From assembly GCA_963638365.1 (NCBI GenBank), contig CAVHRK010000123.1, positions 1 through 12,100 of the forward strand: a stretch of DNA of 12,100 nt, given 5' to 3'. This document shows, one piece after another, positions 1 through 7,756 of the stretch (within the stretch, counting starts at the first letter, position 1; the number at the start of each line of letters is the position of its first letter). The DNA is from Suilimivivens sp963638365. Lineage in GTDB: Bacteria; Bacillota; Clostridia; Lachnospirales; Lachnospiraceae. Both the position numbers and the translations under genes were made by a program. The notes under the pieces are model-generated. The model saw nothing but the letters and a program-made list of their open reading frames with translations, had not been told where the DNA came from and ran no database searches.

Positions 1-1424
1 TGTATATTCTGGATCATCAGATGTATCTGCGGACATATGATGAAAACTATAACACCGATTATCATACGATCTCATTAGAGGAAAACGGAGATATCGGGGA
101 AGAGATTACCGGTACAAGGGAGGACGGAAGAGCTTCCATTCCGGCAGGGTATGAAGAGATTCAGATCATGGATATGGAAGGCAGGCTTTATTATGCCTAT
201 CAGAACCGGTACTTCCCACAGATTCTTTTGCAGGATGAAAATCAGAATTATGTCCTGTATGATCCGGATACCGGTGAAATAACGGAACTGCTCTCTTCGG
301 ACTATTCCGTGAATTATTATGATGGCTGGCATATCCTGTATTACATAAGTGGAAATAGCTCCGAAGATGGGGAAGCGCATCAGTATTACCGGAACCTTAA
401 GACCGGTGAGGAACACGAGCTTTCTGCTGAAAAGAGGAATGTGATCGGTGCGGATGCTGAAGGAATTTACTATATGAAATACAATTCGGAAACCGATCTG
501 CGTCAGACCAAAGAGCAGATGTGGCATCAGACTTACGGTAGTCTGGATCAGGGACGGGAAGGACAGTATTTATATCAGATTATCTGGAGTCCATATATTA
601 AGTGGAATCTGAATCTGGTAGAGAATAGTCTTCTGATGCTCTCCCATGGAGAGCTGTATGTCATTGAGGATTCCGGGGATCAGACCGTGTTTGCATCCTA
701 TAACTGGCTGACCGGAAAATCGGAAAATGCAGCCGTTCTTGCTGACCGGGGAATTGATCAGATCGGGCAGTTTTATTATGAGGCGGATGAAGAGCTGTGT
801 GAGAATTGCGGCAGCGCAAGGTATGCTTATTATGTCGAAGGCTTTACTCTGAATGGAAATATGCCGGGAGATGAGGAGATAAATGCACAGGTACAGGAAA
901 TAACCGATTCCATGATAGGGAATGTGGCAGAAATGGGCTTTGATGAGGAAGAACCCCATGAAGAAGCGTACTGGAACGAAAGTTCGGTTACTTGTTGGGT
1001 AGATCTTTCTTATTATAATGACCGCTATATCGGGCTTTTGTGGAATGGGTATGATTATCACAGTGGTGCAGCTCATGGTATACCATATAAGATTTTCCGG
1101 CTTTATGATCGGGAGACGGGAGAGGAACTTTATCTGGACGATATTCTTGCCACTTCCGAAGAGGAGTTAAATGCCATTGTGACCCGGAAGTTTGAAGAGC
1201 GGTATAAGAAAGACGAAATCCCGGAAGGAAACTTTGGTTTTAGGTATATTTCGAGAAATGCTGGATTCCTGGAGGATCACCACTTGAAGGCGGGAGCTTA
1301 TTATCTGACTGAAGAAGGACTGGTGTATTACTTTGGAGTCTATGAAGTGGCAGGCTATGCAAAAGGAATGCCGGAGGTTCTCATCCCCTACGATGAGCTT
1401 AAATGGAAGATTGATTTATCATAA
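1..1424 (+). CDS. RsiV/PdaC-like (DUF4163-DUF3298) secreted protein, upstream paralog, 5'-partial
   Basis: The reading frame is open from the first base, and its first codons (Tyr-Ile-Leu-Asp-His-Gln) match residues 194-199 of the downstream paralog. The gene therefore starts before the window, lacking about 193 residues here; the ATG at 21 is internal. About 473 residues are visible. The first two thirds are rich in Tyr, Glu and Asp with repeated short beta-like segments, suggesting a propeller-like fold. The last about 190 residues carry DUF4163/DUF3298 hallmarks: paired YYNDRY, GAAHG, a YDRETGEELYLDDIL segment, then LTEEGLVYYFGVYEVAGYA and IPYDEL near the end. This fold forms the ectodomain of the anti-sigma factor RsiV (which binds lysozyme) and part of the deacetylase PdaC. 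By analogy with the paralog it is probably a lipoprotein, though its signal peptide lies outside. A CENC motif is shared with the paralog. Its molecular role is unknown. Only 38 nt separate it from the next gene, so the two are likely co-transcribed. Confidence 0.85.
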   Translation, partial: YILDHQMYLRTYDENYNTDYHTISLEENGDIGEEITGTREDGRASIPAGYEEIQIMDMEGRLYYAYQNRYFPQILLQDENQNYVLYDPDTGEITELLSSDYSVNYYDGWHILYYISGNSSEDGEAHQYYRNLKTGEEHELSAEKRNVIGADAEGIYYMKYNSETDLRQTKEQMWHQTYGSLDQGREGQYLYQIIWSPYIKWNLNLVENSLLMLSHGELYVIEDSGDQTVFASYNWLTGKSENAAVLADRGIDQIGQFYYEADEELCENCGSARYAYYVEGFTLNGNMPGDEEINAQVQEITDSMIGNVAEMGFDEEEPHEEAYWNESSVTCWVDLSYYNDRYIGLLWNGYDYHSGAAHGIPYKIFRLYDRETGEELYLDDILATSEEELNAIVTRKFEERYKKDEIPEGNFGFRYISRNAGFLEDHHLKAGAYYLTEEGLVYYFGVYEVAGYAKGMPEVLIPYDELKWKIDLS

Positions 1425-1462
1425 TGGCAGTGCGATAATGGAATATATGGAAAGGGAAAGTT

Positions 1463-3457
1463 ATGAAAAAACGGATTTGTATCAGTATAGCAGGACTTCT
1501 TGTCCTGTCTTTGCTTACCGGGTGCTCAGCAGCCGGACAGGTGATGAAGCTGTGGGAGCAGACGGCATGGGAAGAACAGCAGAGGACAGAGCAGGAAGAA
1601 GAAAAAGAAGAGGAAGAAATTGATCCGGAATATACCTATGAACAGCCGGAGGAGGAGACCGGAGGTCCTGTACAGGAAGACGGGACGGAGGATCTGCAGG
1701 CGTTGTTTGATGCCGGGTTTCCTTATCATCTGAACGGAAGATATGCGGTCCGGGGAGAGATGATTTATTTTGCATCGAATGAAGCGGTTTACGGCTACAA
1801 TCAGATCACCGGGGAGTTTGAGGCTTTTCCGCTTACCGGTGCCGATTATGAAATGCCCAAGACCTATTTAGGAATGGTAGATAACGGAAAGCTTTATCTC
1901 GATGGAGAATATCTGTACTACTTTAATGACTTCTATCTGGAGAGGGGGAATCGTGCAGAAAGTCTTCTGTATCAGGTGGATCTTTCTACCGGTGAGGCTT
2001 CTCAGGTGGAGTTTCCGGTTGATGAATATGTCACGGATCTGTATATTCTGAGTCATCAGATGTATCTGCGGACATATGATGAAAACTATAACACCAATTA
2101 TCATACGATCGCGTTAGAGGAAAAAGGAGATATTGGGGAAGAGATTACCGGTACGAGGGAGGACGGACGAGCTTCCATTCCGGACGGGTATGAAGAGATT
2201 CTGATCATGAATATGGAAGGCTGGCTTTATTATGCCTATCAGAACCGGTATTTCCCACAGATCCTTTTGCAGGATGAAAATCAGAATTATGTCCTGTATG
2301 ATCCGGATACTGAAGAGATAGCGGAACTGCTTTCTTCCGACTATTCCGTGAATTATTATGATGGCTGGCATTTGCTGTATTACTTAGGTGAATATATGTC
2401 CGAGGACGGGGAAGCCCATCAGTATTACCGGAACCTTAATACAGGGGAAGAATACGAGCTTTCTGCTGAAAAGCGGAATGTGATCGGTGCGGATATTGAA
2501 GGAATCTATTATATGAAGCACAATTCGGAAACGAATCTGCATCAGACCGAAGATCAGATGTGGTACCAGACCTATGATAGTATGGAACAGGGACGGGAAG
2601 GACAGTATTTATATCAGATTATCTGGAGTCCATATATTAAGAATAATCTGGATCTGGTAGAGAACAGTCTCCTGACGCTCTCCCATGGAGAGCTGTATGT
2701 CATTGAGGATTCCGGGGATCAGGTCGTTTTTGCTTTCTATAACTGGCTGACCGGAAAATCGGAAAACGCAGTCGTTCTTGCTGACCGGAGAATTGATCAG
2801 ATCGGGCAGTTTTACTATGAAGCGGATGAAGAACTGTGTGAGAATTGCGGCAAACCAGTATATGCATATTATATAGAAGGTTTTACCCTGAATGTAAGCA
2901 TGCCGGGAGATGAAGCAATTAATGCGCAGTTACAGGAAATAACGGATTCCATGATAGAGAATGCCCCAGAAGTGGGTATAGATGAGGAAGAATACCATGA
3001 AGGAGTGTACTTTAGGGAAGGTTCGATTACCTGTGAAGTAGATCTTTCTTATTATAATGACCGTTACATGGGATTTTTGCGGAGCGGGTATGATGATTAC
3101 AGCGGCGCAGTCCATGGAATGCCCTATAGGCATTTCCTGCTTTATGACCGGGAGACGGGAGAAAAGCTTTATCTGGACGATATTCTGGCAAGCTCCGAAG
3201 AGGAGTTAAATGCCATCGTGACCCGGATGTTTGAAGAAAGGCATGGTGGTGAGGTAACCTGGGAAAAGGAACTTGAATATATCTCAGAAAACGCCGGATT
3301 TCTGGAGGGTCATCACTTGAAAGCAGGAGATTATTATCTGACGGAGGAAGGACTTGTGTATTATTTCGGAATCTATGAAGTGGCAAGCTATGCGGAAGGA
3401 TTTCCGGAGGTTCTCATTCCCTACGATGAGCTTAAATGGAAGATCGATTTATCATAA
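1463..3457 (+). CDS. RsiV/PdaC-like (DUF4163-DUF3298) lipoprotein, downstream paralog
   Basis: Complete 664-residue protein, with an AAGGGAAAG ribosome site just before the ATG. The N-terminus is a lipoprotein signal: KKR, a hydrophobic core, then lipobox L18-T19-G20-C21, so Cys21 should be lipidated and the protein anchored outside the membrane. Residues about 36-66 form a very Glu-rich linker. Residues about 88-455 contain repeated short Tyr-rich beta-like stretches (IYFASNEAVYGYN, LYLDGEYLYYF, LYYAYQNRYF), suggesting a propeller-like domain. C459-E-N-C462 is a CxxC motif. Residues about 465-550 resemble DUF4163 and about 550-656 DUF3298, with GAVHG, YDRETGEKLYLDDIL, LTEEGLVYYFGIYEVASYA and IPYDEL. 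In RsiV this domain senses lysozyme, but here there is no anti-sigma transmembrane protein or sigma factor gene alongside, so signalling is not supported. An extracytoplasmic binding or envelope role is the modest inference. It is the second copy of a duplication and ends at a strong terminator. Confidence 0.9.
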   Translation: MKKRICISIAGLLVLSLLTGCSAAGQVMKLWEQTAWEEQQRTEQEEEKEEEEIDPEYTYEQPEEETGGPVQEDGTEDLQALFDAGFPYHLNGRYAVRGEMIYFASNEAVYGYNQITGEFEAFPLTGADYEMPKTYLGMVDNGKLYLDGEYLYYFNDFYLERGNRAESLLYQVDLSTGEASQVEFPVDEYVTDLYILSHQMYLRTYDENYNTNYHTIALEEKGDIGEEITGTREDGRASIPDGYEEILIMNMEGWLYYAYQNRYFPQILLQDENQNYVLYDPDTEEIAELLSSDYSVNYYDGWHLLYYLGEYMSEDGEAHQYYRNLNTGEEYELSAEKRNVIGADIEGIYYMKHNSETNLHQTEDQMWYQTYDSMEQGREGQYLYQIIWSPYIKNNLDLVENSLLTLSHGELYVIEDSGDQVVFAFYNWLTGKSENAVVLADRRIDQIGQFYYEADEELCENCGKPVYAYYIEGFTLNVSMPGDEAINAQLQEITDSMIENAPEVGIDEEEYHEGVYFREGSITCEVDLSYYNDRYMGFLRSGYDDYSGAVHGMPYRHFLLYDRETGEKLYLDDILASSEEELNAIVTRMFEERHGGEVTWEKELEYISENAGFLEGHHLKAGDYYLTEEGLVYYFGIYEVASYAEGFPEVLIPYDELKWKIDLS

Positions 3458-3467
3458 TGGCAGAGCG

Positions 3468-3510
3468 AAAAAGTCAGGCATTTGTCGAAAACGGCAGATG
3501 CCTGACTTTT
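3468..3510 (+). terminator. Intrinsic terminator after the tandem lipoprotein genes
   Basis: A 15-bp stem pairs 3473-3487 with 3492-3506. The outer nine pairs are perfect (GTCAGGCAT with ATGCCTGAC) and the inner six include two G-U pairs, around an AAAA loop. An A-run at 3468-3472 and TTTT at 3507-3510 flank it, so it could also terminate from the other strand. It starts 11 bases after the stop codon and separates the lipoprotein pair from the opp operon. Confidence 0.92.
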
Positions 3511-3528
3511 GTATAATGATGTAAAATT

Positions 3529-3557
3529 TTGCATAAATACTAATCAAAGCATAAAAT
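3529..3557 (+). promoter_or_regulatory. Candidate promoter of the opp operon
   Basis: TTGCAT at 3529-3534 and TAAAAT at 3552-3557 are spaced by 17 bp. The -10 matches the sigma-A consensus at five of six positions, the -35 only at three. It lies after the upstream terminator and would give a leader of about 120 nt before oppB. A second TATAAT at 3512-3517 has no recognisable -35 box. The true start site cannot be fixed by reading. Confidence 0.35.
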
Positions 3558-3624
3558 TGTATTAAATTCCGTACAAGGGAAATGCTGGAACTGTGATTTT
3601 AGGCTGGAAAAGTGAATGAGAATG

Positions 3625-3659
3625 TGCTATCATTAAGCATTATGTGGAGTGCTTTAGCA
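3625..3659 (+). promoter_or_regulatory. Possible hairpin in the oppB leader
   Basis: TGCTA (3625-3629) pairs with TAGCA (3655-3659), and AAGCA (3635-3639) pairs with TGCTT (3650-3654). This gives a ten-pair stem interrupted by a 5-nt bulge, ending 27 nt before the oppB start. It has no T-run, so it is not a terminator. A stem of this quality can occur by chance, and any regulatory role is speculative. Confidence 0.25.
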
Positions 3660-3686
3660 TAGTAACAAATTAATGAGGTGACAAAA

Positions 3687-4604
3687 ATGCTGAAATATAT
3701 TCTCAAAAGAATATTACTTGCCATCGTGACCATCTGGGCCGTGGCAACCCTGACCTTTTTCCTGATGAACATGGTTCCCGGCGGACCGTTTCTTTCCGAA
3801 AAGGCCATCAGTCCTCAGGCAACAGCCGCCCTGGAGGCAAAATATGGACTGGACAAGCCGTTGTGGCAGCAGTATCTGACCTACATGGCAGGTGCCTGTC
3901 ACGGTGATTTCGGTGACAGCTTAAAGCAGAGAGGACGTACCGTTATGGATATCATTACCATGAAGTTCCCGGTATCTGCCCGTGTGGGTGGTGTGTCCGT
4001 ACTGGTTGCATTGCTGTTCGGCGTTCCGCTTGGCTGTATCGCAGCACTGAAAAGAGGGAAGTTCCTTGATAATCTGATCAGTGTCGTTTCCACCTGTGGA
4101 ATTGCCGTGCCAAGCTTCGTAATCTGTACCCTGCTTTTATACTTCTTCGGTGTAAAGCTGCAGGTTCTGCCGACTATGGGACTTACTTCCTGGAAACATT
4201 ATGTGATGCCGGTTATGGCGCTTGCTTTTTATCCGACCGCATATATTATGCGTCTGATGAGATCCTCCATGCTGGATGTTCTCGGACAGGACTATATGCG
4301 TACTGCGAAGGCCAAAGGTCTTGCAGGCGGCAAGATTCTGTTCAAGCATGCGTTACGAAATGCAATTCTTCCGGTCATTACCTATGTAGGACCGTTACTT
4401 GCCTATACCGTAACAGGAAGCTTTGTAGTTGAGAAGATCTTCACGATTCCGGGACTTGGAGGAGAGTTCATTACTGCAATTAACGGACGTGATTATACCC
4501 TGATTATGGGAACAACCATTTTCCTTGCAACATTGATTATTCTTATGAATGTGGTTGTTGATATCGTATACAAGATTGTGGATCCGAGAATTAAATTAAA
4601 GTAA
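3687..4604 (+). CDS. oppB: Oligopeptide ABC transporter, permease subunit OppB
   Basis: 305-residue inner-membrane permease of the OppB/DppB family, forming with OppC the channel for peptide import. The first residues, MLKYILKRILLAI followed by the TLTFFLMNMVPGGPF stretch, are the classic OppB N-terminus. About six membrane segments are visible (near residues 9-29, 101-121, 134-155, 174-191, 227-248 and 271-295). The EAA loop, which docks onto the ATPases, is at about 203-229 (AKAKG at 207-211, LP at 228-229). The ATG at 3687 is chosen because GAGGTG at 3675-3680 sits 6 nt before it as ribosome site; the in-frame GTG at 3678 falls inside that site. First gene of the opp operon, with oppC 11 nt downstream. 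Substrate class (oligopeptide or dipeptide) cannot be separated from sequence alone. Confidence 0.95.
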   Translation: MLKYILKRILLAIVTIWAVATLTFFLMNMVPGGPFLSEKAISPQATAALEAKYGLDKPLWQQYLTYMAGACHGDFGDSLKQRGRTVMDIITMKFPVSARVGGVSVLVALLFGVPLGCIAALKRGKFLDNLISVVSTCGIAVPSFVICTLLLYFFGVKLQVLPTMGLTSWKHYVMPVMALAFYPTAYIMRLMRSSMLDVLGQDYMRTAKAKGLAGGKILFKHALRNAILPVITYVGPLLAYTVTGSFVVEKIFTIPGLGGEFITAINGRDYTLIMGTTIFLATLIILMNVVVDIVYKIVDPRIKLK

Positions 4605-4615
4605 GGAGTCAGTCC

Positions 4616-5662
4616 ATGAAAGAGAATCCAATTAGTTTTCAGTTAAAATTAAAACCTGAAGATTTTCTTCCGGCAACCGAGGAAGAGAAGCAGAGTCAGG
4701 TCATTATGCGTGAGAGCGTGAGCTTCTGGAAGGACGGAGCGAGACGCCTTCGCAAGAATAAAGTGGCAATGGTGAGCCTTGTGGTGATTATCCTTGTTAT
4801 GATCTTTTCCTTTATCGTTCCTTCTTTTTATCCGTATAATTACAAGGATCAGATTAAAGGAGCCAATAACCTTCGCCCGATGCAGTATTCCGAAGAGGAG
4901 CAGGCGAGAATTGATGCCGGTGAGAAAGTATTTCCCCATATCTTTGGTACCGACAAGATGGGACGTGATTATGCCATCCGTGTGATGATGGGAAGCCGTA
5001 TTTCTCTTCTCGTTGGTCTGATTGCAACCGGTATTATCCTGATTATCGGATCCATTTACGGATCGGTGGCTGCGTTCTTTGGTGGATGGGTTGATCTGGT
5101 GATGATGAGAATTGTGGATATTATTTATACGATCCCGGATATTCTGCTGATCGTATTATTATCCTTTGCATTGAAAGCACCGCTTGCACAATTAAAGGAA
5201 GCCCCCGGTTTTGCCTGGGTTGGTGTCGTAGGTGAAAACCTGATCAGTATCTTCGTTGTATTTGCCCTTCTTTACTGGGTAGGTATGGCGAGAATGGTAC
5301 GAAGCCAGGTGCTGATGCTTAAGGAAAGTGAATACGTTACAGCAGCAAGAGCGCTTGGTGTCAGCAATGCGAAGATCATTAAGAAGCATCTGCTTACAAA
5401 CTGTATCGGAACCCTGATCGTTACCACAACACTGCAGATTCCGTCTTCCATCTTTACCGAAAGCTTCTTAAGTTTCTTGGGTATGGGTGTTGCGGTTCCG
5501 CTTCCTTCCCTGGGAAGTCTGGCAAGTGATGCGATCAACGGTATGAATACCTATCCGTATCTGCTGTTTATTCCGGCATTACTGATCAGTTTGATTATTT
5601 TGAGTTTTAACCTGTTAGGTGACGGTCTGCGTGATGCGTTTGACCCGAAGCTGAAGAATTAA
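4616..5662 (+). CDS. oppC: Oligopeptide ABC transporter, permease subunit OppC
   Basis: 348-residue membrane permease, the OppC/DppC partner of OppB. The cytoplasmic N-terminal stretch of about 48 residues includes FWKDGARRLRKNKVAMVSL, the usual lead-in to the first membrane helix (about 50-70). The family motif GTDKMGRD is at 111-118, just before the BPD_transp_1 domain. Further helices lie near 130-155, 165-187, 208-226, 265-280 and 315-337. The EAA loop runs from about Y240 to N262 (ARALG at 244-248). The C-terminal GDGLRDAFDPKLK is typical of the family. AAGGAG at 4603-4608 overlaps the oppB stop codon and lies 7 nt before the ATG, so translation is probably coupled. Length is slightly above the usual 300 or so because of the long N-terminus and an insert at about 75-108. 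Confidence 0.95.
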   Translation: MKENPISFQLKLKPEDFLPATEEEKQSQVIMRESVSFWKDGARRLRKNKVAMVSLVVIILVMIFSFIVPSFYPYNYKDQIKGANNLRPMQYSEEEQARIDAGEKVFPHIFGTDKMGRDYAIRVMMGSRISLLVGLIATGIILIIGSIYGSVAAFFGGWVDLVMMRIVDIIYTIPDILLIVLLSFALKAPLAQLKEAPGFAWVGVVGENLISIFVVFALLYWVGMARMVRSQVLMLKESEYVTAARALGVSNAKIIKKHLLTNCIGTLIVTTTLQIPSSIFTESFLSFLGMGVAVPLPSLGSLASDAINGMNTYPYLLFIPALLISLIILSFNLLGDGLRDAFDPKLKN

Positions 5663-5675
5663 GGAGGAGAGAATT

Positions 5676-6677
5676 ATGTCAGAATATCTTGTTGATATAA
5701 AAAACGAAAGACTTTCCTTCTTTACTCCTGCCGGTGAAGTAAAGGCATTAAATGATGTTTCCATTCATTTAAAGGAAGGGGAAGTTCTTGGAATCGTTGG
5801 AGAAAGTGGTTCGGGTAAGTCCGTAACCGCATACAGTCTGATGGGACTGACTGCCTATCCCGGCAAGCTCATCGGTGGAACATTGGAATTTAACGGACAT
5901 GAAATCGAGAAGATGGGCGAGAAGGAAATGCGGAAGATCCGTGGAAATGAAGTATCCATTATTTTCCAGGATCCCATGACCAGCCTAAATCCGGTTTATA
6001 CGGTTGGAAACCAGATTATGGAAGCCATTCTGCTTCATACCGATAAGAACCGGAAGCAGGCAAAGGAACGCGCCAGAGAGCTGCTTACCTTAGTTGGAAT
6101 TAATGAGCCGGACAAGCGTTTAAAACAATATCCGCATGAATTATCCGGTGGTATGAGACAGCGTGTCATGATTGCAATGGCACTGGCCTGTGAACCGAAG
6201 CTTCTGATTGCAGATGAGCCGACTACCGCTCTGGATGTGACCATTCAGGCACAGATCTTAGAGCTGATGATGGAATTGAAGGACCGTCTCGGTATGGCGA
6301 TTATTATGATTACCCATGACCTTGGCGTGGTTGCCAGCATGTGCGAGAGGATAGCTGTCATGTATGCCGGAAAGATTGTTGAATATGGTACGACAGAGGA
6401 TATTTTCTATCATCCGAAGCATGAATATACGAAGGGACTGATCCGTTCCATTCCGAGAATTGATACGAAGGAACATGAACGGCTCGTTCCGATTGAAGGA
6501 TCTCCTGTGGATCTCTTAAATCCACCAAAGGGTTGTCCTTTCGCACCGAGATGTGAGAAATGTATGAAGATCTGTCTTCGCGAAATGCCGCCGGTAACGA
6601 ACTTTGGAGAAGTTCATTACACACAGTGCTGGCTGAATCAGAAAGAGGAGATGGAGAAGGGAGCAGCCAATGAGTGA
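5676..6677 (+). CDS. oppD: Oligopeptide ABC transporter, ATP-binding subunit OppD
   Basis: 333-residue cytoplasmic ATPase that powers peptide import as a heterodimer with OppF. All ABC motifs are intact: Walker A GESGSGKS at 42-49, Q-loop Gln98 in FQDPMTSLNP, signature LSGGM at 156-160, Walker B LLIADE at 176-181, and switch His214 in ITHDLG. The C-terminal oligo_HPY extension carries Cys287, Cys293, Cys300 and Cys318. This C-x5-C-x6-C arrangement plus a distal Cys matches the [4Fe-4S]-binding region reported for a DppD homologue. An additional Cys296 lies within it. The gene follows oppC by 13 nt with a strong AAGGAGGA ribosome site at 5661-5668 that overlaps the oppC stop. Its end overlaps oppF by 8 nt. 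Confidence 0.96.
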   Translation: MSEYLVDIKNERLSFFTPAGEVKALNDVSIHLKEGEVLGIVGESGSGKSVTAYSLMGLTAYPGKLIGGTLEFNGHEIEKMGEKEMRKIRGNEVSIIFQDPMTSLNPVYTVGNQIMEAILLHTDKNRKQAKERARELLTLVGINEPDKRLKQYPHELSGGMRQRVMIAMALACEPKLLIADEPTTALDVTIQAQILELMMELKDRLGMAIIMITHDLGVVASMCERIAVMYAGKIVEYGTTEDIFYHPKHEYTKGLIRSIPRIDTKEHERLVPIEGSPVDLLNPPKGCPFAPRCEKCMKICLREMPPVTNFGEVHYTQCWLNQKEEMEKGAANE

Positions 6678-7659
6678 TACATTAGTTCAGGTGGAACATT
6701 TACAGCAGTATTTCCCGGCAGGCGGATATGGAAAGAATAAGAAATATATTCAGGCAGTCGATGATGTTTCCTTTACGATTGCACGTGGTGAAACCCTCGG
6801 ACTTGTCGGAGAGTCGGGCTGTGGCAAGACAACCACAGGAAGAACCCTGCTTCGTCTGTATGAGCCGACCGGTGGTAAGTTTGTTTATGACGGTGAGACG
6901 GTATTTGATGTCGAAAAGAAGATTTTCGCACCGATGCTTCCTTACCGTAAGAAAATGCAGATTGTATTCCAGGATCCGTACGCGAGCCTGGATCCGAGAA
7001 TGACCGTTGGAGATATCATTGGAGAAGCCATTGATGTGCATAAGCTGGCGGCCAATAAACAGGAGCGGTATGACATTATTATTGAGATGCTCCGCCGTGT
7101 CGGACTGAATTCCGAACATGCCAACCGTTATCCACACGAGTTTTCCGGTGGACAGCGTCAGAGAGTCGGTATCGCAAGAGCACTTGCCGTAAATCCGGAG
7201 TTTATCGTCTGTGATGAGCCGATTTCCGCACTGGATGTTTCCATTCAGGCGCAGGTCATCAACATGTTCGAGGATTTACAGGAGCAGATGGGGCTGACGT
7301 ATCTGTTCATTGCACATGACCTTTCTGCGGTAAAGCATATTTCCAACCGGATCGGTGTTATGTATTTAGGAAGAATGGTAGAGCTTGCAGACAGCTATGA
7401 GCTGATTCAGCGCCCGCTTCATCCCTATACAAAGAGCCTTATTTCCGCAATTCCGATTGCTGATCCGAATAAAGCCAAGGAAAGTAAGCGTATTGTGCTT
7501 GAGGGAGATGTCCCGAGTCCTTTAAATCCGCCATCCGGATGCCGTTTCCGTACCAGATGCCCTTATGCGGATGAAACCTGTGCAGCGAAGGTTCCGGAGT
7601 GGAAAGAAATTGAAAAAGGACATTTTGCTGCATGTCACCATATTGACAAGTGCAATTAA
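6670..7659 (+). CDS. oppF: Oligopeptide ABC transporter, ATP-binding subunit OppF
   Basis: 329-residue cytoplasmic ATPase, partner of OppD. Motifs in order: Walker A GESGCGKT at 47-54, Q-loop Gln101 in FQDPYASLDP, signature FSGGQ at 158-162, Walker B FIVCDE at 178-183, and switch His216 in IAHDLSA. The C-terminal oligo_HPY region has Cys291, Cys297, Cys304 and Cys322, the same C-x5-C-x6-C plus distal Cys layout as OppD. The start is an ATGAGTGA overlap with the oppD stop, with AGAAGGGAG upstream inside oppD, indicating translational coupling. The PYASLDPRMTVGDIIGEA stretch and the FSGG signature favour OppF over OppD. No defect is visible. Confidence 0.96.
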   Translation: MSDTLVQVEHLQQYFPAGGYGKNKKYIQAVDDVSFTIARGETLGLVGESGCGKTTTGRTLLRLYEPTGGKFVYDGETVFDVEKKIFAPMLPYRKKMQIVFQDPYASLDPRMTVGDIIGEAIDVHKLAANKQERYDIIIEMLRRVGLNSEHANRYPHEFSGGQRQRVGIARALAVNPEFIVCDEPISALDVSIQAQVINMFEDLQEQMGLTYLFIAHDLSAVKHISNRIGVMYLGRMVELADSYELIQRPLHPYTKSLISAIPIADPNKAKESKRIVLEGDVPSPLNPPSGCRFRTRCPYADETCAAKVPEWKEIEKGHFAACHHIDKCN

Positions 7660-7707
7660 ATGTGGTAATAGTTTTAAAATAAACAATATAGGTATCGAAA
7701 CAAAGTT

Positions 7708-7735
7708 TTGAGACGGCCTGTATTTTGTTTATAAA
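7708..7735 (+). promoter_or_regulatory. Candidate internal promoter for oppA, with weak AT hairpin
   Basis: TTGAGA (7708-7713) and TATAAA (7730-7735) are spaced by 16 bp and each matches five of six consensus positions. A start about 7 nt later would leave a leader of only about 15 nt before the oppA ATG, which is short. The same stretch contains AAACAAA (7698-7704) complementary to TTTGTTT (7724-7730), a weak stem that might instead mark an RNA processing site. Either could raise oppA output above that of the membrane and ATPase genes. The 97-bp gap holds nothing else recognised. Confidence 0.4.
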
Positions 7736-7756
7736 TTTTTCAGAGGAGGAAATATT

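Noticed and set aside
21..23. ATG at 21 as the true start of the first gene
   Set aside because: The frame is open to the window edge, and the matching Met in the paralog is residue 200, well inside the protein. No ribosome site precedes it.
1333..1623. Reading frame bridging the two lipoprotein genes
   Set aside because: It overlaps both genes in another frame, and its product shows no domain and no ribosome site.
3525..3542. CodY-like box upstream of opp
   Set aside because: The AATTTT half resembles the motif, but about five of fifteen positions mismatch, which is expected by chance in AT-rich DNA.
3678..3686. GTG start for oppB
   Set aside because: The GTG is part of the GAGGTG ribosome site. 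The ATG at 3687 has proper spacing and begins the family-typical MLKYILKRILL.
3558..3686. T-box or riboswitch in the opp leader
   Set aside because: The leader is only about 120 nt, with no T-box core sequence, no terminator/antiterminator pair and no known aptamer motif seen.
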